A stretch of DNA of 64,000 bases, taken from contig NZ_CP102453.1 in NCBI RefSeq assembly GCF_024661895.1, forward strand, positions 2,108,001-2,172,000. The letters are read 5' to 3'. This DNA comes from Fundicoccus culcitae. GTDB taxonomy: Bacteria; Bacillota; Bacilli; Lactobacillales; Aerococcaceae. This document shows positions 8,676 to 17,686 of this stretch, piece after piece. The translations under genes and the position numbers were made by a program. Under the pieces are notes generated by a model. That model made no database searches. It saw only the letters and a program-made list of their open reading frames with translations, and was not told the DNA's origin. Position 1 is the first letter of the stretch. Each line of letters begins with the position of its first letter.

Positions 8676-10181
8676 ATGTTTTCAGATAAAATTACAAAAC
8701 CTATTATTGAAACAGCTTATTTAAATACCGACAACACGCCTAGATATCGTGTAATCATTCGTTTAATGTATCAATTGTATGAACGGATCCAATACTGGGT
8801 CTATCCACAGGAGATATTTATTAAAATGAAAGAAGATCCGCGGTTTGACCGTTATACATTGGAGGAATGTAAACGCGATTTTCAGGCGCTGGAAGGTTGG
8901 AAGAATGTGGTAGCGATTCAAGATACCAATCAAGTGAAGACGCTAGAAGAATATAAAAACAAAAATTTTCGTTATCAATTGACGGAATATACCGTCGAAA
9001 TTGAGCGTTTGACAATTCGCCTAGAAAATTTAGAAATAGAAGGATCCTCCTTAGAGCCAAGTTTGTTGGAGAAAATTCGCCAAAGTATGCAAGAGTTTGC
9101 GTCCATGATGGAAGCAACGGATGAACAATTGTATTTTTGGTGGAATAGTTTAAATGATCAATTTATTCGTCTGAATCAAAATTATCAAGATTATATTCGA
9201 ACCTTAAATTCTGCCGAGTCGGAAGATTTGATGAAAACCACCGAATTCTTAGTCTTTAAAGATGCGATTGTTGAGTATTTGCGGCAATTTGTTCGGAGTT
9301 TGCAACACAATAAAGGCATCATTGAACAGTGGATGAATCAAATTCGGGATGATCAACTAGAAAATTTATTTGACCGTTTGGTGCAATATGAACTGTCTGT
9401 TCCGCGTTTAGCCCAAGAGCCTTTAGATGAAGAACTTATTCGCGATAAGGCCGAGGGACGTTGGCAAAGTATGCAGCGATGGTTTACGGGCGAAAACAGT
9501 GAAGCCAATCGAGTGTTTGATATTACCAATGAAACTATTCGGAAAATTACCCGGACGGCGACCCAAATTAGTGAGAGCTATGGTTTTGGTGTGAATCGAA
9601 AAGATGATTATGTTGTCTTGGCTAAAATGTTTGGCGAGTGTGAGACCATCAATGATTGTCATGTGCTGGCAGCTAAAGCCTTTGGGGTTAAACACCCGAT
9701 TCATATTCGTTCAGAAAAAGATCGCCAAACGGAAAGTGTCAGCCAAAGTGTTTATGCAGAAAATCCTATTGTGATTAAAGTAAAATCACGGAAACGCATG
9801 AAAGCACAACGTACGCGACAATCCAGTATTGAGTCAACCTATGAGGAACAACAGGCCATTATTCATGCAATGTTAAAACAACAAGAAGAGGAAGCAAAGA
9901 TTATGGCGGCTTATATGACTAACCGTCAATTGAAGGTTGAAAATTTGCCTAGAATTACTCCTCGAGTAAGGCAAATTATTTTACGCTGGTTATCCAAAAG
10001 TTTGGAAAACCTGCAAACAAGTTCTAGCACACAATTAAAAACCAATATTGTAACAACCGAGTTTGGACAAAAGTATTATGTGATGAATACGGATTTATCT
10101 AAACGCGTCTTAGTGGAATGCGAGGATGGCCGCTTTGAAATGCCAGCCTTTGAATTTTACTTTTTGGAGGATGTAGGATGA
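8676..10181 (+). CDS. jetA: Wadjet subunit JetA (kleisin-like, DUF2397/TIGR02677)
   Basis: Predicted kleisin of a Wadjet SMC complex, which recognises and cleaves small circular DNA such as plasmids. The N-terminal region (RYRVIIRLMYQLYERIQYWVYP, then FKNKNFRY-type text as EEYKNKNFRYQLTEYTVEIERL) matches my memory of the DUF2397 family. Long helices follow, then a basic patch (KVKSRKRMKAQRTRQ, around residues 368-382) and a C-terminal winged-helix-like domain. JetA-JetB overlap by ATGA, and the four genes run with overlaps only. GAGG precedes the ATG by 5 bases. Subtype III is assigned by this family and by the partner genes; a profile search would settle it. Confidence 0.88.
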   Translation: MFSDKITKPIIETAYLNTDNTPRYRVIIRLMYQLYERIQYWVYPQEIFIKMKEDPRFDRYTLEECKRDFQALEGWKNVVAIQDTNQVKTLEEYKNKNFRYQLTEYTVEIERLTIRLENLEIEGSSLEPSLLEKIRQSMQEFASMMEATDEQLYFWWNSLNDQFIRLNQNYQDYIRTLNSAESEDLMKTTEFLVFKDAIVEYLRQFVRSLQHNKGIIEQWMNQIRDDQLENLFDRLVQYELSVPRLAQEPLDEELIRDKAEGRWQSMQRWFTGENSEANRVFDITNETIRKITRTATQISESYGFGVNRKDDYVVLAKMFGECETINDCHVLAAKAFGVKHPIHIRSEKDRQTESVSQSVYAENPIVIKVKSRKRMKAQRTRQSSIESTYEEQQAIIHAMLKQQEEEAKIMAAYMTNRQLKVENLPRITPRVRQIILRWLSKSLENLQTSSSTQLKTNIVTTEFGQKYYVMNTDLSKRVLVECEDGRFEMPAFEFYFLEDVG

Positions 10182-11308
10182 CAATTTTAGAATCACTTTT
10201 TAAAGAACGTTGGATTTTAAAACGAACCAATAAAACATTGTATTACACCATTCGGGATCAAGTGGGTAATTATCAAAAATTTTTAAATGAAAAGCTAGGC
10301 TACCGCGTCATTATTACACCTGAATTGGTAAAGCTAGAAAAAATTCCAGGTGTTGCTCGAGCCTGGATGGGGATTCAGGACTTTTCAACGGCTTTAGAAT
10401 ACCAATTCTTTTGTTTAGTTTTAATGTTTCTAGAGGATAAGGAAACGGGTCAACAATTTATTTTATCAGAGTTAACCGAATTTATTCGTCACCATTATCC
10501 TACAGAACCCATCAAATGGGAAGATTATACCAAAAGACGCTTACTTGTTAGGGTGATGAAGTATTGCTTCCAAGAAGAGTTGATTATTGAACAAGATGGA
10601 ACGGTTGGCGATTACTTAAGTGATTATGAAGCAGATATTTTATATACTAACACTGGCATCTCACGTTATTATATGCGTCAGCTTACACAATCTATCCAAT
10701 CTCTGGCTTCCTTAGAAGCAGATGATTTTGGTCATGTCCAAATGGAAGCAGACCGTGGTTTGTTAAGACGACAACGTGTGTACCGCAAACTTATTTTAGA
10801 GCCAGCTGTTAAAATGGAGCATAATCAAGATGAAGACTATCTCTATATCAAAAATTATCGATCGGTGATTGAACACGATTTCCAAACTTACTTTGATGTT
10901 CGTTTAGATATTCATCGCAATAGTGCTTATCTGGTGATGAATGAAGCTGCCAACTTAGGCGAGGTTTTTCCAGACCGTTCAAACTTAAGTGAGATTATTT
11001 TATTAATAAATACCGCTATACGCCATCAAGTCCTAACGGGAGACTGGCAATTAGATAATAATGATTGCATTGAAGTGACCCAATCCTCTTTTGAAAGTCT
11101 AATCAGTCAAGTGAAATACCAATGGAATGAGCGCTTTACTAAGAAAATACAAGCATTATCACTTAAAGATTTAGCGGAGCAAATTATGCAACGCATGACC
11201 AGTTTAAACTTTATCTATTGGGATGAAGACTTGCGCCAAATAACGATTTTCCCTATTTGTGGAAAAATTGTCGGAGAGTATGTTGAAGGAGAATTTGATG
11301 ATGAGTGA
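10178..11308 (+). CDS. jetB: Wadjet subunit JetB (KITE-like, DUF2398/TIGR02678)
   Basis: Predicted KITE (winged-helix) subunit that bridges the kleisin and the SMC heads. The 376-residue product fits the DUF2398 family length. Features seen: an N-terminal charged region with a conserved-looking RDQVGNYQKFL segment, a central helical domain with TGISRYYMRQL, and an acidic C-terminus (EYVEGEFDDE). It starts within the last codons of jetA (ATGA overlap), and its end overlaps the start of jetC by 8 bases, implying translational coupling and fixed stoichiometry. Confidence 0.87.
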   Translation: MTILESLFKERWILKRTNKTLYYTIRDQVGNYQKFLNEKLGYRVIITPELVKLEKIPGVARAWMGIQDFSTALEYQFFCLVLMFLEDKETGQQFILSELTEFIRHHYPTEPIKWEDYTKRRLLVRVMKYCFQEELIIEQDGTVGDYLSDYEADILYTNTGISRYYMRQLTQSIQSLASLEADDFGHVQMEADRGLLRRQRVYRKLILEPAVKMEHNQDEDYLYIKNYRSVIEHDFQTYFDVRLDIHRNSAYLVMNEAANLGEVFPDRSNLSEIILLINTAIRHQVLTGDWQLDNNDCIEVTQSSFESLISQVKYQWNERFTKKIQALSLKDLAEQIMQRMTSLNFIYWDEDLRQITIFPICGKIVGEYVEGEFDDE

Positions 11309-14300
11309 ACGTTGGCAATTACATAAAGCAGGAATCATTAATTTTTGGTATTATGACCAGCAAATATTCCATTTTTCACAAGGCCGAATGCTCCTAAGAG
11401 GCTCGAATGGGTCGGGAAAATCAGTCACCATGCAAAGCTTTATTCCCCTACTTTTGGATGGTAATAGAAGTCCTGAACGATTAGATCCATTTGGGTCAAG
11501 GGCAAGAAAACTGGATAATTACATGTTAGAAGATAATGATACGCGGCAAGAGCGTATTGGCTACTTATATTTAGAGTTTAAACATCCAGACTCAGATGTC
11601 TATCAAACCATTGGAATGGGCATTCGCGCACGTAAAGACTATCCTTTAGATACTTGGTATTTCTACTTGGGCCAAAGGTTACATATGGGTGAAAACTTTA
11701 GCTTGTATCGTAACCAAAATCAGACCCAAGTGTTAACTAAAGGGGAGCTAACATCAGCCATTGGTGAAAAAGGACAAGTATTTACAACACAACGGGAGTA
11801 TATGGAAGCAGTGAATCGATATCTCTTTGGCTTTGAGTCTATAGAGGAGTATCGGGAGTTGATTAATCTGTTAATTCAATTACGCTCACCGAAGTTGTCT
11901 AAAGATTTTAAACCAACGGTTATTAGTGAGATTCTAACCAATTCGCTACAGCCCTTATCGGATGAAGATTTACGTCCATTATCCGAATCCATTGAAAATA
12001 TGGATACGATTGAAGCCAATTTGGCTATGATGGTGCAATCATTGGGAGCCATCAAAAAACTGACCCAATCCTTTATCAATTATAATAGTGTGGTTTTCTA
12101 TCAGCGAACGCAAGCGTTTCGTTCGGAATTACAAAAACTGCTTCAATTACAAGAATCCATCCAGGTAACGCAAGAACTCGTTGTTCAACAACAAGCAGAC
12201 TTAGATAAGATTAGGAATACCATTACGCAACTTCAAACAGAATCTCAAGTTAGAAGTGAGCAAGTTGCACGGCTACAAGACCATGATATTCTAAAATTAA
12301 AAGAACAAGAAACATCAGCCAAGAATCAATTAACTGAAACCACCGTCTATAAAACACAAAAAGTAAGCCAAGTTGAAGAAAAAGAAGCTAAACTCCTAAA
12401 ACGTCATCAACAAGCCAAGGAGTTAAAAGATAATCTGGAATTACTTAAAGTAAGCATCCAACGTCAATTGAATGAAATGTCCATTATCGCCAATGAAATT
12501 TCTTTTGAAGAACATACCTTGCTTCAAAATGAAGTAACCTCTCATCTCGGTCAAGTCTTTTCCTTTGGTTTAACGATTCAGGCGATTCAAAGCTTAAAAC
12601 AAGCTATTCGAAAAGCCATGGAAAGCGTTAGAATTAGTTTAGAGCAATTAGCTTCTTTGGAAAGACTTTACCAAGAATATGATCAATCAACGACCCGCAT
12701 GACCGATTATGAAAAACAGGAATTAGAATGGGATAAACTGGCTGAAAGTGAAAAGGATCAATGGTATATCCAATTCAAACAATGGCTGGACACAAACCAG
12801 GTGTTGGTTATTCAAACTGGTACTGAAGAGACTATCTATCAACTGGTCGCTCACGATAGAAATGGTCATTTTGCAGAATTAAATCGGATGATTTATCAGG
12901 AGCAAAGTTTAACCGAAAGAAAAATTAATAATGAACTGCTTCAAAACCAACAAATGAAACAGCTCATTCAATTAAAATTAGATGAACTGAATGAAGAATT
13001 TCAAGCTTGGGTTAATCGACGTGATCCAGAACCGCCCCGTGCAAAAGCAGTTGAGCTAAACCGCCAAGCTTTAAGAGACGAAGGTATATTACATATTCCT
13101 TTTTACCAGTTGGTCGACTTTAAAGAAAATTTAGATGCTGAAAGTGTTAATCATCTTGAAGCGATTTTGCTGGATATGGGTCTATTGGACGCTTTAGTCG
13201 TGTCGAAAAAAGATCAAGCACGTGTTTTAAACAGTCAACAAGGTCGTTCAGAGCGATATTTATTTGTGGAAGAGATTAAGCCTTTGTCCGACTTGAATGC
13301 TGTGTTAGAAGTCGTTCAACAAACAGCAGACGCGCAAACAGATGACATACAGGAAAAAATTACGGCTTTGCATCAAATCGTAAGCGAAATGGACACTACG
13401 GCTTCTGACGTAACGGACTTTAAAATCAATCCACATGCTAAACAGTATCAGTTGGGTATTTTACACGGGATGGTTGACGGGAATTATGAAGCTAAATTCA
13501 TCGGACAAGCAAGACGTCAAGCCTATCGGCAACGGCATTTAAGCCAATTAGAAACGGAAATTGAACAGTTACAGCGTGAATTGAGTGAAACAAACACGCT
13601 GATTAGTCAGTTAAATGCACATAAAGTTCAACTAGGCCAAGAAGTCAACCAATTGCCAGACACTTCAGGGATAACAATCGCCCAACAAACACGGATTAGT
13701 TTCACGCAAAAATTTGAAGATGAACAACAAAAACATAGCCAGCTTCAAAAAGAAGTAAGGGCAAGCGAAACAGCTTATAAAGAATTGAAAAATCAAGCGG
13801 ATCAATTGTGCCAGCAAATAAAGATTACACCCTCTATGGATAAATTAAATGAAGCCTTGGATGCTAGTGAAGATTATCAAGAGCAATTAAATCATTTAAA
13901 AGAGGCCTATCAAAATCATCTTCAAACACAACAACAATTTGAGCAAGTTGAAGAAGCCATCGCAGAAGATGAATGGGATTTAGATAATTTACGGCAGGAA
14001 TTGAGCCGTTATGAAAATCAAGAACAAAAGTTAAGTCAAGATTTGGCAATGATTGCACAGCAGTTAGCCTCTGCCGGTTTTGAAGATATAGCTCGCCAAT
14101 TAGAGGAGGCACTTGCTCGTTTAGCCGAGATTCCTAGCCAAGTGAATGAAGCCAGCCGTCAACAAGGGAGTCTGGATACCGAAATTGTTTCCAATCAGCA
14201 ACGTACGGTTCAATTAAAAGAGGACGTTCAGTCAGTGTTTGAACGGGTAACCGTCTTTTACCAAAGCTATGTGGATGAGTTATCCCTAGCTTATGTCTTC

Positions 14301-15539
14301 GAAGATAAAGCTTTAGCCTTGGATAGAATCGAAGAAGCGCAAAATTATTTTGAACAATTGAAACAAAATACCTTTCAATCCCTTTTAACCAAGAAATGGG
14401 TAGGAGCCTTACAAGAAGGCTTGAAGCAACTTCAATCAAGTGCCTATTATTCACCGCAAACAACCAGCAGCCGGATGGATGAAGCCGAGCAAAAACTGCG
14501 TGATGATTATTTGATTCATAAAAATCAACTCGCTGATTATATGGTCAATTTAGAACGCTTGTTTACATACCAAGCCTATTCGACCCAAGCAGGTGAATGG
14601 GGCTTGAATTTAAGTCGGGATAACTTGAAAGCCACCTCTCAAGGCCGCCAAATATCCATTTTTGAATTGGAACAGTATGTGCAAGAGCAAGTGACAGTGA
14701 ATGAACAGTTACTTCAACAAAAAGATCGTCTGTTATTTGAAGAAGTTATTACCAACACGATTGGGCGGAAGATTCGCTCTAAGATTTATTTAAGTGAAAC
14801 TTGGGTTAAAGAAATGAATAAATTAATGAGTCAAGCAGAAGAAGCCACGTCAAATGGTTTTACCTTAGCCCTTAAATGGAAACATCGAGGTGCTCAACAA
14901 GAAGGTGAACTTGGTTCACGCGAATTGATTGATTTATTAAAGATGGATGCGGCTTTGATGAATGAAGAAAATTCTCAAAAACTAACGGGACATTTTCGAA
15001 CCAAGAGTAAGCAAGCCCGGCAACAGGCAGAAGAATCTGGCTACAGCTCTACTTTTCATACCATGCTTAAAGAAGTCTTAGATTATCGACGCTGGTTTGA
15101 GTTTCAGCTGTCGTTTAAAAAAGCCGGTGAAGTAATGACGGAATTGACGAATAACAAGTTCGATGCCTTAAGTGGTGGGGAAAAAGCGATGTCGATGTAT
15201 ATTCCACTCTTTTCAGCTGTTGTAGCTAAGTATAATGGGGCGAACCGTCAAGCACCACGGATTATCTCTTTAGATGAGGCATTCGCTGGTATTGATGACC
15301 AAAATATCCGCGATATGTTCCGCTATATGGTACAGTTTGATTTTAACTTTATTATTAATTCACAAATTTTATGGGGTGACTATGATACAGTCCCATCAAT
15401 GCGCATTTATCAACTTTTGCGACCGAATAATAGTAAATTTGTTGCGGTCATGTCTTATTTATGGGATGGGGTTAAACGCATCGCTATCAACGATAATGAG
15501 CAGAATGCCAATCTAGTAGGTCAAGCGGATGAAAAATAA
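11301..15539 (+). CDS. jetC: Wadjet subunit JetC (SMC-like ATPase, TIGR02680)
   Basis: SMC-family motor of the Wadjet complex, thought to extrude DNA loops. With the start at ATG 11301 (AGGAG 9 bases upstream; ATG 11298 is an equally usable neighbour) it has 1412 residues. Walker A GSNGSGKS is at 34-41. Two very long Gln/Glu/Leu-rich coiled-coil stretches flank a central hinge-like segment (about 580-740, including EPPRAKAVELNRQALRD). The ABC signature LSGGEKA is at 1290-1296 and Walker B with catalytic glutamate ISLDEAFAGID at about 1323-1333. All ATPase motifs are intact, so the system looks active. It overlaps jetB by 8 bases and jetD by 11. Confidence 0.93.
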   Translation: MSERWQLHKAGIINFWYYDQQIFHFSQGRMLLRGSNGSGKSVTMQSFIPLLLDGNRSPERLDPFGSRARKLDNYMLEDNDTRQERIGYLYLEFKHPDSDVYQTIGMGIRARKDYPLDTWYFYLGQRLHMGENFSLYRNQNQTQVLTKGELTSAIGEKGQVFTTQREYMEAVNRYLFGFESIEEYRELINLLIQLRSPKLSKDFKPTVISEILTNSLQPLSDEDLRPLSESIENMDTIEANLAMMVQSLGAIKKLTQSFINYNSVVFYQRTQAFRSELQKLLQLQESIQVTQELVVQQQADLDKIRNTITQLQTESQVRSEQVARLQDHDILKLKEQETSAKNQLTETTVYKTQKVSQVEEKEAKLLKRHQQAKELKDNLELLKVSIQRQLNEMSIIANEISFEEHTLLQNEVTSHLGQVFSFGLTIQAIQSLKQAIRKAMESVRISLEQLASLERLYQEYDQSTTRMTDYEKQELEWDKLAESEKDQWYIQFKQWLDTNQVLVIQTGTEETIYQLVAHDRNGHFAELNRMIYQEQSLTERKINNELLQNQQMKQLIQLKLDELNEEFQAWVNRRDPEPPRAKAVELNRQALRDEGILHIPFYQLVDFKENLDAESVNHLEAILLDMGLLDALVVSKKDQARVLNSQQGRSERYLFVEEIKPLSDLNAVLEVVQQTADAQTDDIQEKITALHQIVSEMDTTASDVTDFKINPHAKQYQLGILHGMVDGNYEAKFIGQARRQAYRQRHLSQLETEIEQLQRELSETNTLISQLNAHKVQLGQEVNQLPDTSGITIAQQTRISFTQKFEDEQQKHSQLQKEVRASETAYKELKNQADQLCQQIKITPSMDKLNEALDASEDYQEQLNHLKEAYQNHLQTQQQFEQVEEAIAEDEWDLDNLRQELSRYENQEQKLSQDLAMIAQQLASAGFEDIARQLEEALARLAEIPSQVNEASRQQGSLDTEIVSNQQRTVQLKEDVQSVFERVTVFYQSYVDELSLAYVFEDKALALDRIEEAQNYFEQLKQNTFQSLLTKKWVGALQEGLKQLQSSAYYSPQTTSSRMDEAEQKLRDDYLIHKNQLADYMVNLERLFTYQAYSTQAGEWGLNLSRDNLKATSQGRQISIFELEQYVQEQVTVNEQLLQQKDRLLFEEVITNTIGRKIRSKIYLSETWVKEMNKLMSQAEEATSNGFTLALKWKHRGAQQEGELGSRELIDLLKMDAALMNEENSQKLTGHFRTKSKQARQQAEESGYSSTFHTMLKEVLDYRRWFEFQLSFKKAGEVMTELTNNKFDALSGGEKAMSMYIPLFSAVVAKYNGANRQAPRIISLDEAFAGIDDQNIRDMFRYMVQFDFNFIINSQILWGDYDTVPSMRIYQLLRPNNSKFVAVMSYLWDGVKRIAINDNEQNANLVGQADEK

Positions 15540-16839
15540 CGATAAGCTTGTGATGGAAGCAGCCGCTTATTTCAAAGAACGACCTGGTTTTCAGCGTCTG
15601 TTCAAGGCTATGCGCCGTCGGTACCAAGCGTTAGGGCGCATCGGAGGAAATGTCCACATCCAACATCTTACTCAAGTCGAAAAAGAAACGTTGGGCACCT
15701 ATTTACAACGCTCACTGATGCACCAACAATCCGTTACGATTTCGCTAACTTCTTTCGAGCGTCAGCTAGCGGCGACTCGATTTGCAAGTATTAGTTTATT
15801 GGACCTATTAGAAGCTTATTTTGAAGGTGAGATTATCACCCATAAGATGCAAGCCAAACATGTAGTCAATGAACGGCAAATCGCCATTGAGCGGTGGAAA
15901 GAGCAAGCGACAGCCGGTTTAGGGAAAGATTGGTTAGTGATGCAACTAGAACATGACTCTACCATGCGGCGTTACCTCTTTAATAAATACAAACAAAACA
16001 AAGTCACTTGGTTGACGCATCTGTTTCATTTAACCAATGCCATGAATGCTTTACTATCAAATCAACAAAACCCACCTATCAAAATAGCCTTGTTTGCAAC
16101 GACGATTACAGGCAATCCCCATGCTTTCGATATAGGTCAAGAACTTGAACGTTGGCTAGTCTTTGCGTTAGCCACATTCAAGGGTTTAGATCATTCGAAA
16201 TTAAATGGGGAAAGCAAGGGTGAGCTATTGTTTGAATTTGGTCTCGTCCGTGACAGCTTATATAATTTTACATTTGCTTATCAGTTGCAAGGCTACGATA
16301 GAAACAGGCAAGAGCATCCTGGCATGAAGGGGTACAATGAATTGGATGAGCCTCAAGTCGTTACTTTAGAAACTTTATCTAATATACAAGTGCTTGAAAG
16401 TATTGATCAAGTTGTCTATATAGTCGAAAACCCAACCGTTCTTTCAACGTTAGTCAGCTATTTTGTAAACAGTCAAGCGCAAAAGCACACGCTTATTTCA
16501 ACCAATGGCCAGTTAAATCAGTCTTCCTTAATGTTGTTGGATTTACTGGCTCAAAAGGGTTGCCAAATGTTTTATGCAGGGGATTTTGATCCGGAAGGCT
16601 TACTGATTGCAGAGCGTCTAAAACAACGCTACCAGCAACAACTACAATTTTGGCGGTTAACACTGTCCGATTATGAAGCGTGTTTATCTAATGAAACAAT
16701 TTCAGAACACCGTTTAAAAAAGCTCCATCGTTTGTCACAGCCTGAATTAATTGTTTTAGCTGATAGGATGCGAGAAATTAAAAAAGCAGGCTATCAGGAG
16801 CGTTTAGTTGATTTTTATTTAAAGGATTTAAGGGGTTAA
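15529..16839 (+). CDS. jetD: Wadjet nuclease JetD (TOPRIM, DUF2399/TIGR02679)
   Basis: Effector nuclease of the Wadjet system, related to the topoisomerase VI A subunit fold, that cuts the trapped circular DNA. It has 436 residues. The TOPRIM metal site is intact: E300 in VYIVENPTV and D352/D354 in YAGDFDPEG. An N-terminal arm domain is expected to contact JetABC. The start lies inside the end of jetC (11-base overlap). No terminator is obvious after the stop; the next gene has its own promoter. Family call rests on motifs, length and operon partners. Confidence 0.92.
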   Translation: MKNNDKLVMEAAAYFKERPGFQRLFKAMRRRYQALGRIGGNVHIQHLTQVEKETLGTYLQRSLMHQQSVTISLTSFERQLAATRFASISLLDLLEAYFEGEIITHKMQAKHVVNERQIAIERWKEQATAGLGKDWLVMQLEHDSTMRRYLFNKYKQNKVTWLTHLFHLTNAMNALLSNQQNPPIKIALFATTITGNPHAFDIGQELERWLVFALATFKGLDHSKLNGESKGELLFEFGLVRDSLYNFTFAYQLQGYDRNRQEHPGMKGYNELDEPQVVTLETLSNIQVLESIDQVVYIVENPTVLSTLVSYFVNSQAQKHTLISTNGQLNQSSLMLLDLLAQKGCQMFYAGDFDPEGLLIAERLKQRYQQQLQFWRLTLSDYEACLSNETISEHRLKKLHRLSQPELIVLADRMREIKKAGYQERLVDFYLKDLRG

Positions 16840-16878
16840 AGGTTTTTTGCGGTCTAGATCTACCACTCACAATTTTTC

Positions 16879-16906
16879 ATGACAAATCAATGAAATCCTG
16901 TATAAT
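16879..16906 (+). promoter_or_regulatory. Promoter of the nitroreductase-MFS pair
   Basis: ATGACA (16879-16884), a 16-base spacer and a perfect TATAAT (16901-16906). Seven Gs (GGGGGGG-like purine run, 16916-16922) then serve as the ribosome binding site for GTG 16931. Confidence 0.6.
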
Positions 16907-16930
16907 CTAACTATATGGGGGGAATGAATA

Positions 16931-17686
16931 GTGAACGAAACGATGAAGCATCAGCACAACCATCGGAGTATTCGCAGTTTTGACGATCGACCGGTTGAAG
17001 CTGAAATGGTCAAACAATTGCTCGAAATAATGAACCGCTCGGCGACCAGTAGTGGCTTACAAAGCTACTCCGTCATTCATTTAACAGATCCAGAAAAACG
17101 CCAACAACTAGCTAAAGTGTGTCAACAAGCGTATATTACGCAAATACCGGAGTTATTTGTTTTTATTGTGGATAATTATCGGAATTACGCGATTGCGCGT
17201 GCCAAAGGTTATGAAGGCAATTACCATCGGACGATGGACCATTTTTTCCGTGGAATCGCGGATGCTTATTTAGCCGCCCAAAACCTTATGACGGCCATTG
17301 AATCCCTTGATATGGGAGGCATCTTTTTAGGCAGTATTATCAATCATCCAATGGATACGATTCAAATTTTAGAGCTACCTGTCTTAACTTTTCCAGTGGT
17401 AGGGTTGGGTTTTGGTTATCCAGCGGAGTCACCGAATATTAAACCACGAATGGATGTTAGTCTGAAAGTTGGTGAAAATGGCTACCCTTATTGGGAGGAT
17501 AATATTCTGGATGCCATTAAGGATTATGACGAAGTGATGAGTCATTATTATGATACACGCGACCATAATCAGCGCTCTGATACCTTTAGTAATCAAATAT
17601 TTAAACAAGCATTGAATGAACAAGCTGATCGAGCCAATATCCTCGAGGCTGTTGAGAAGCAGGGGTATTTATTAAGATATGACTAA
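16931..17686 (+). CDS. NADPH-dependent nitroreductase (NfrA/NfsA type)
   Basis: FMN-dependent oxidoreductase of the nitroreductase family, 251 residues, consistent with the NfsA/NfrA branch. FMN-contact segments are visible: HRSIRSFDDRPV at the N-terminus, NRSATSSGLQSYSV and the central VVGLGFGYPAESPNIKPRMD motif characteristic of this branch. The family reduces nitroaromatics, quinones or flavins; physiological substrate unknown. The start is GTG after a G-rich site. The next gene (MFS) overlaps its end by 8 bases, so export of a reduced or toxic compound is a possible joint role (inference). Confidence 0.88.
   Translation: MNETMKHQHNHRSIRSFDDRPVEAEMVKQLLEIMNRSATSSGLQSYSVIHLTDPEKRQQLAKVCQQAYITQIPELFVFIVDNYRNYAIARAKGYEGNYHRTMDHFFRGIADAYLAAQNLMTAIESLDMGGIFLGSIINHPMDTIQILELPVLTFPVVGLGFGYPAESPNIKPRMDVSLKVGENGYPYWEDNILDAIKDYDEVMSHYYDTRDHNQRSDTFSNQIFKQALNEQADRANILEAVEKQGYLLRYD

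Noticed and set aside
8676-16839. MksBEF or type I Wadjet
   Set aside because: The JetA text resembles DUF2397 rather than DUF3375, and a TOPRIM JetD is present; a profile search would confirm.
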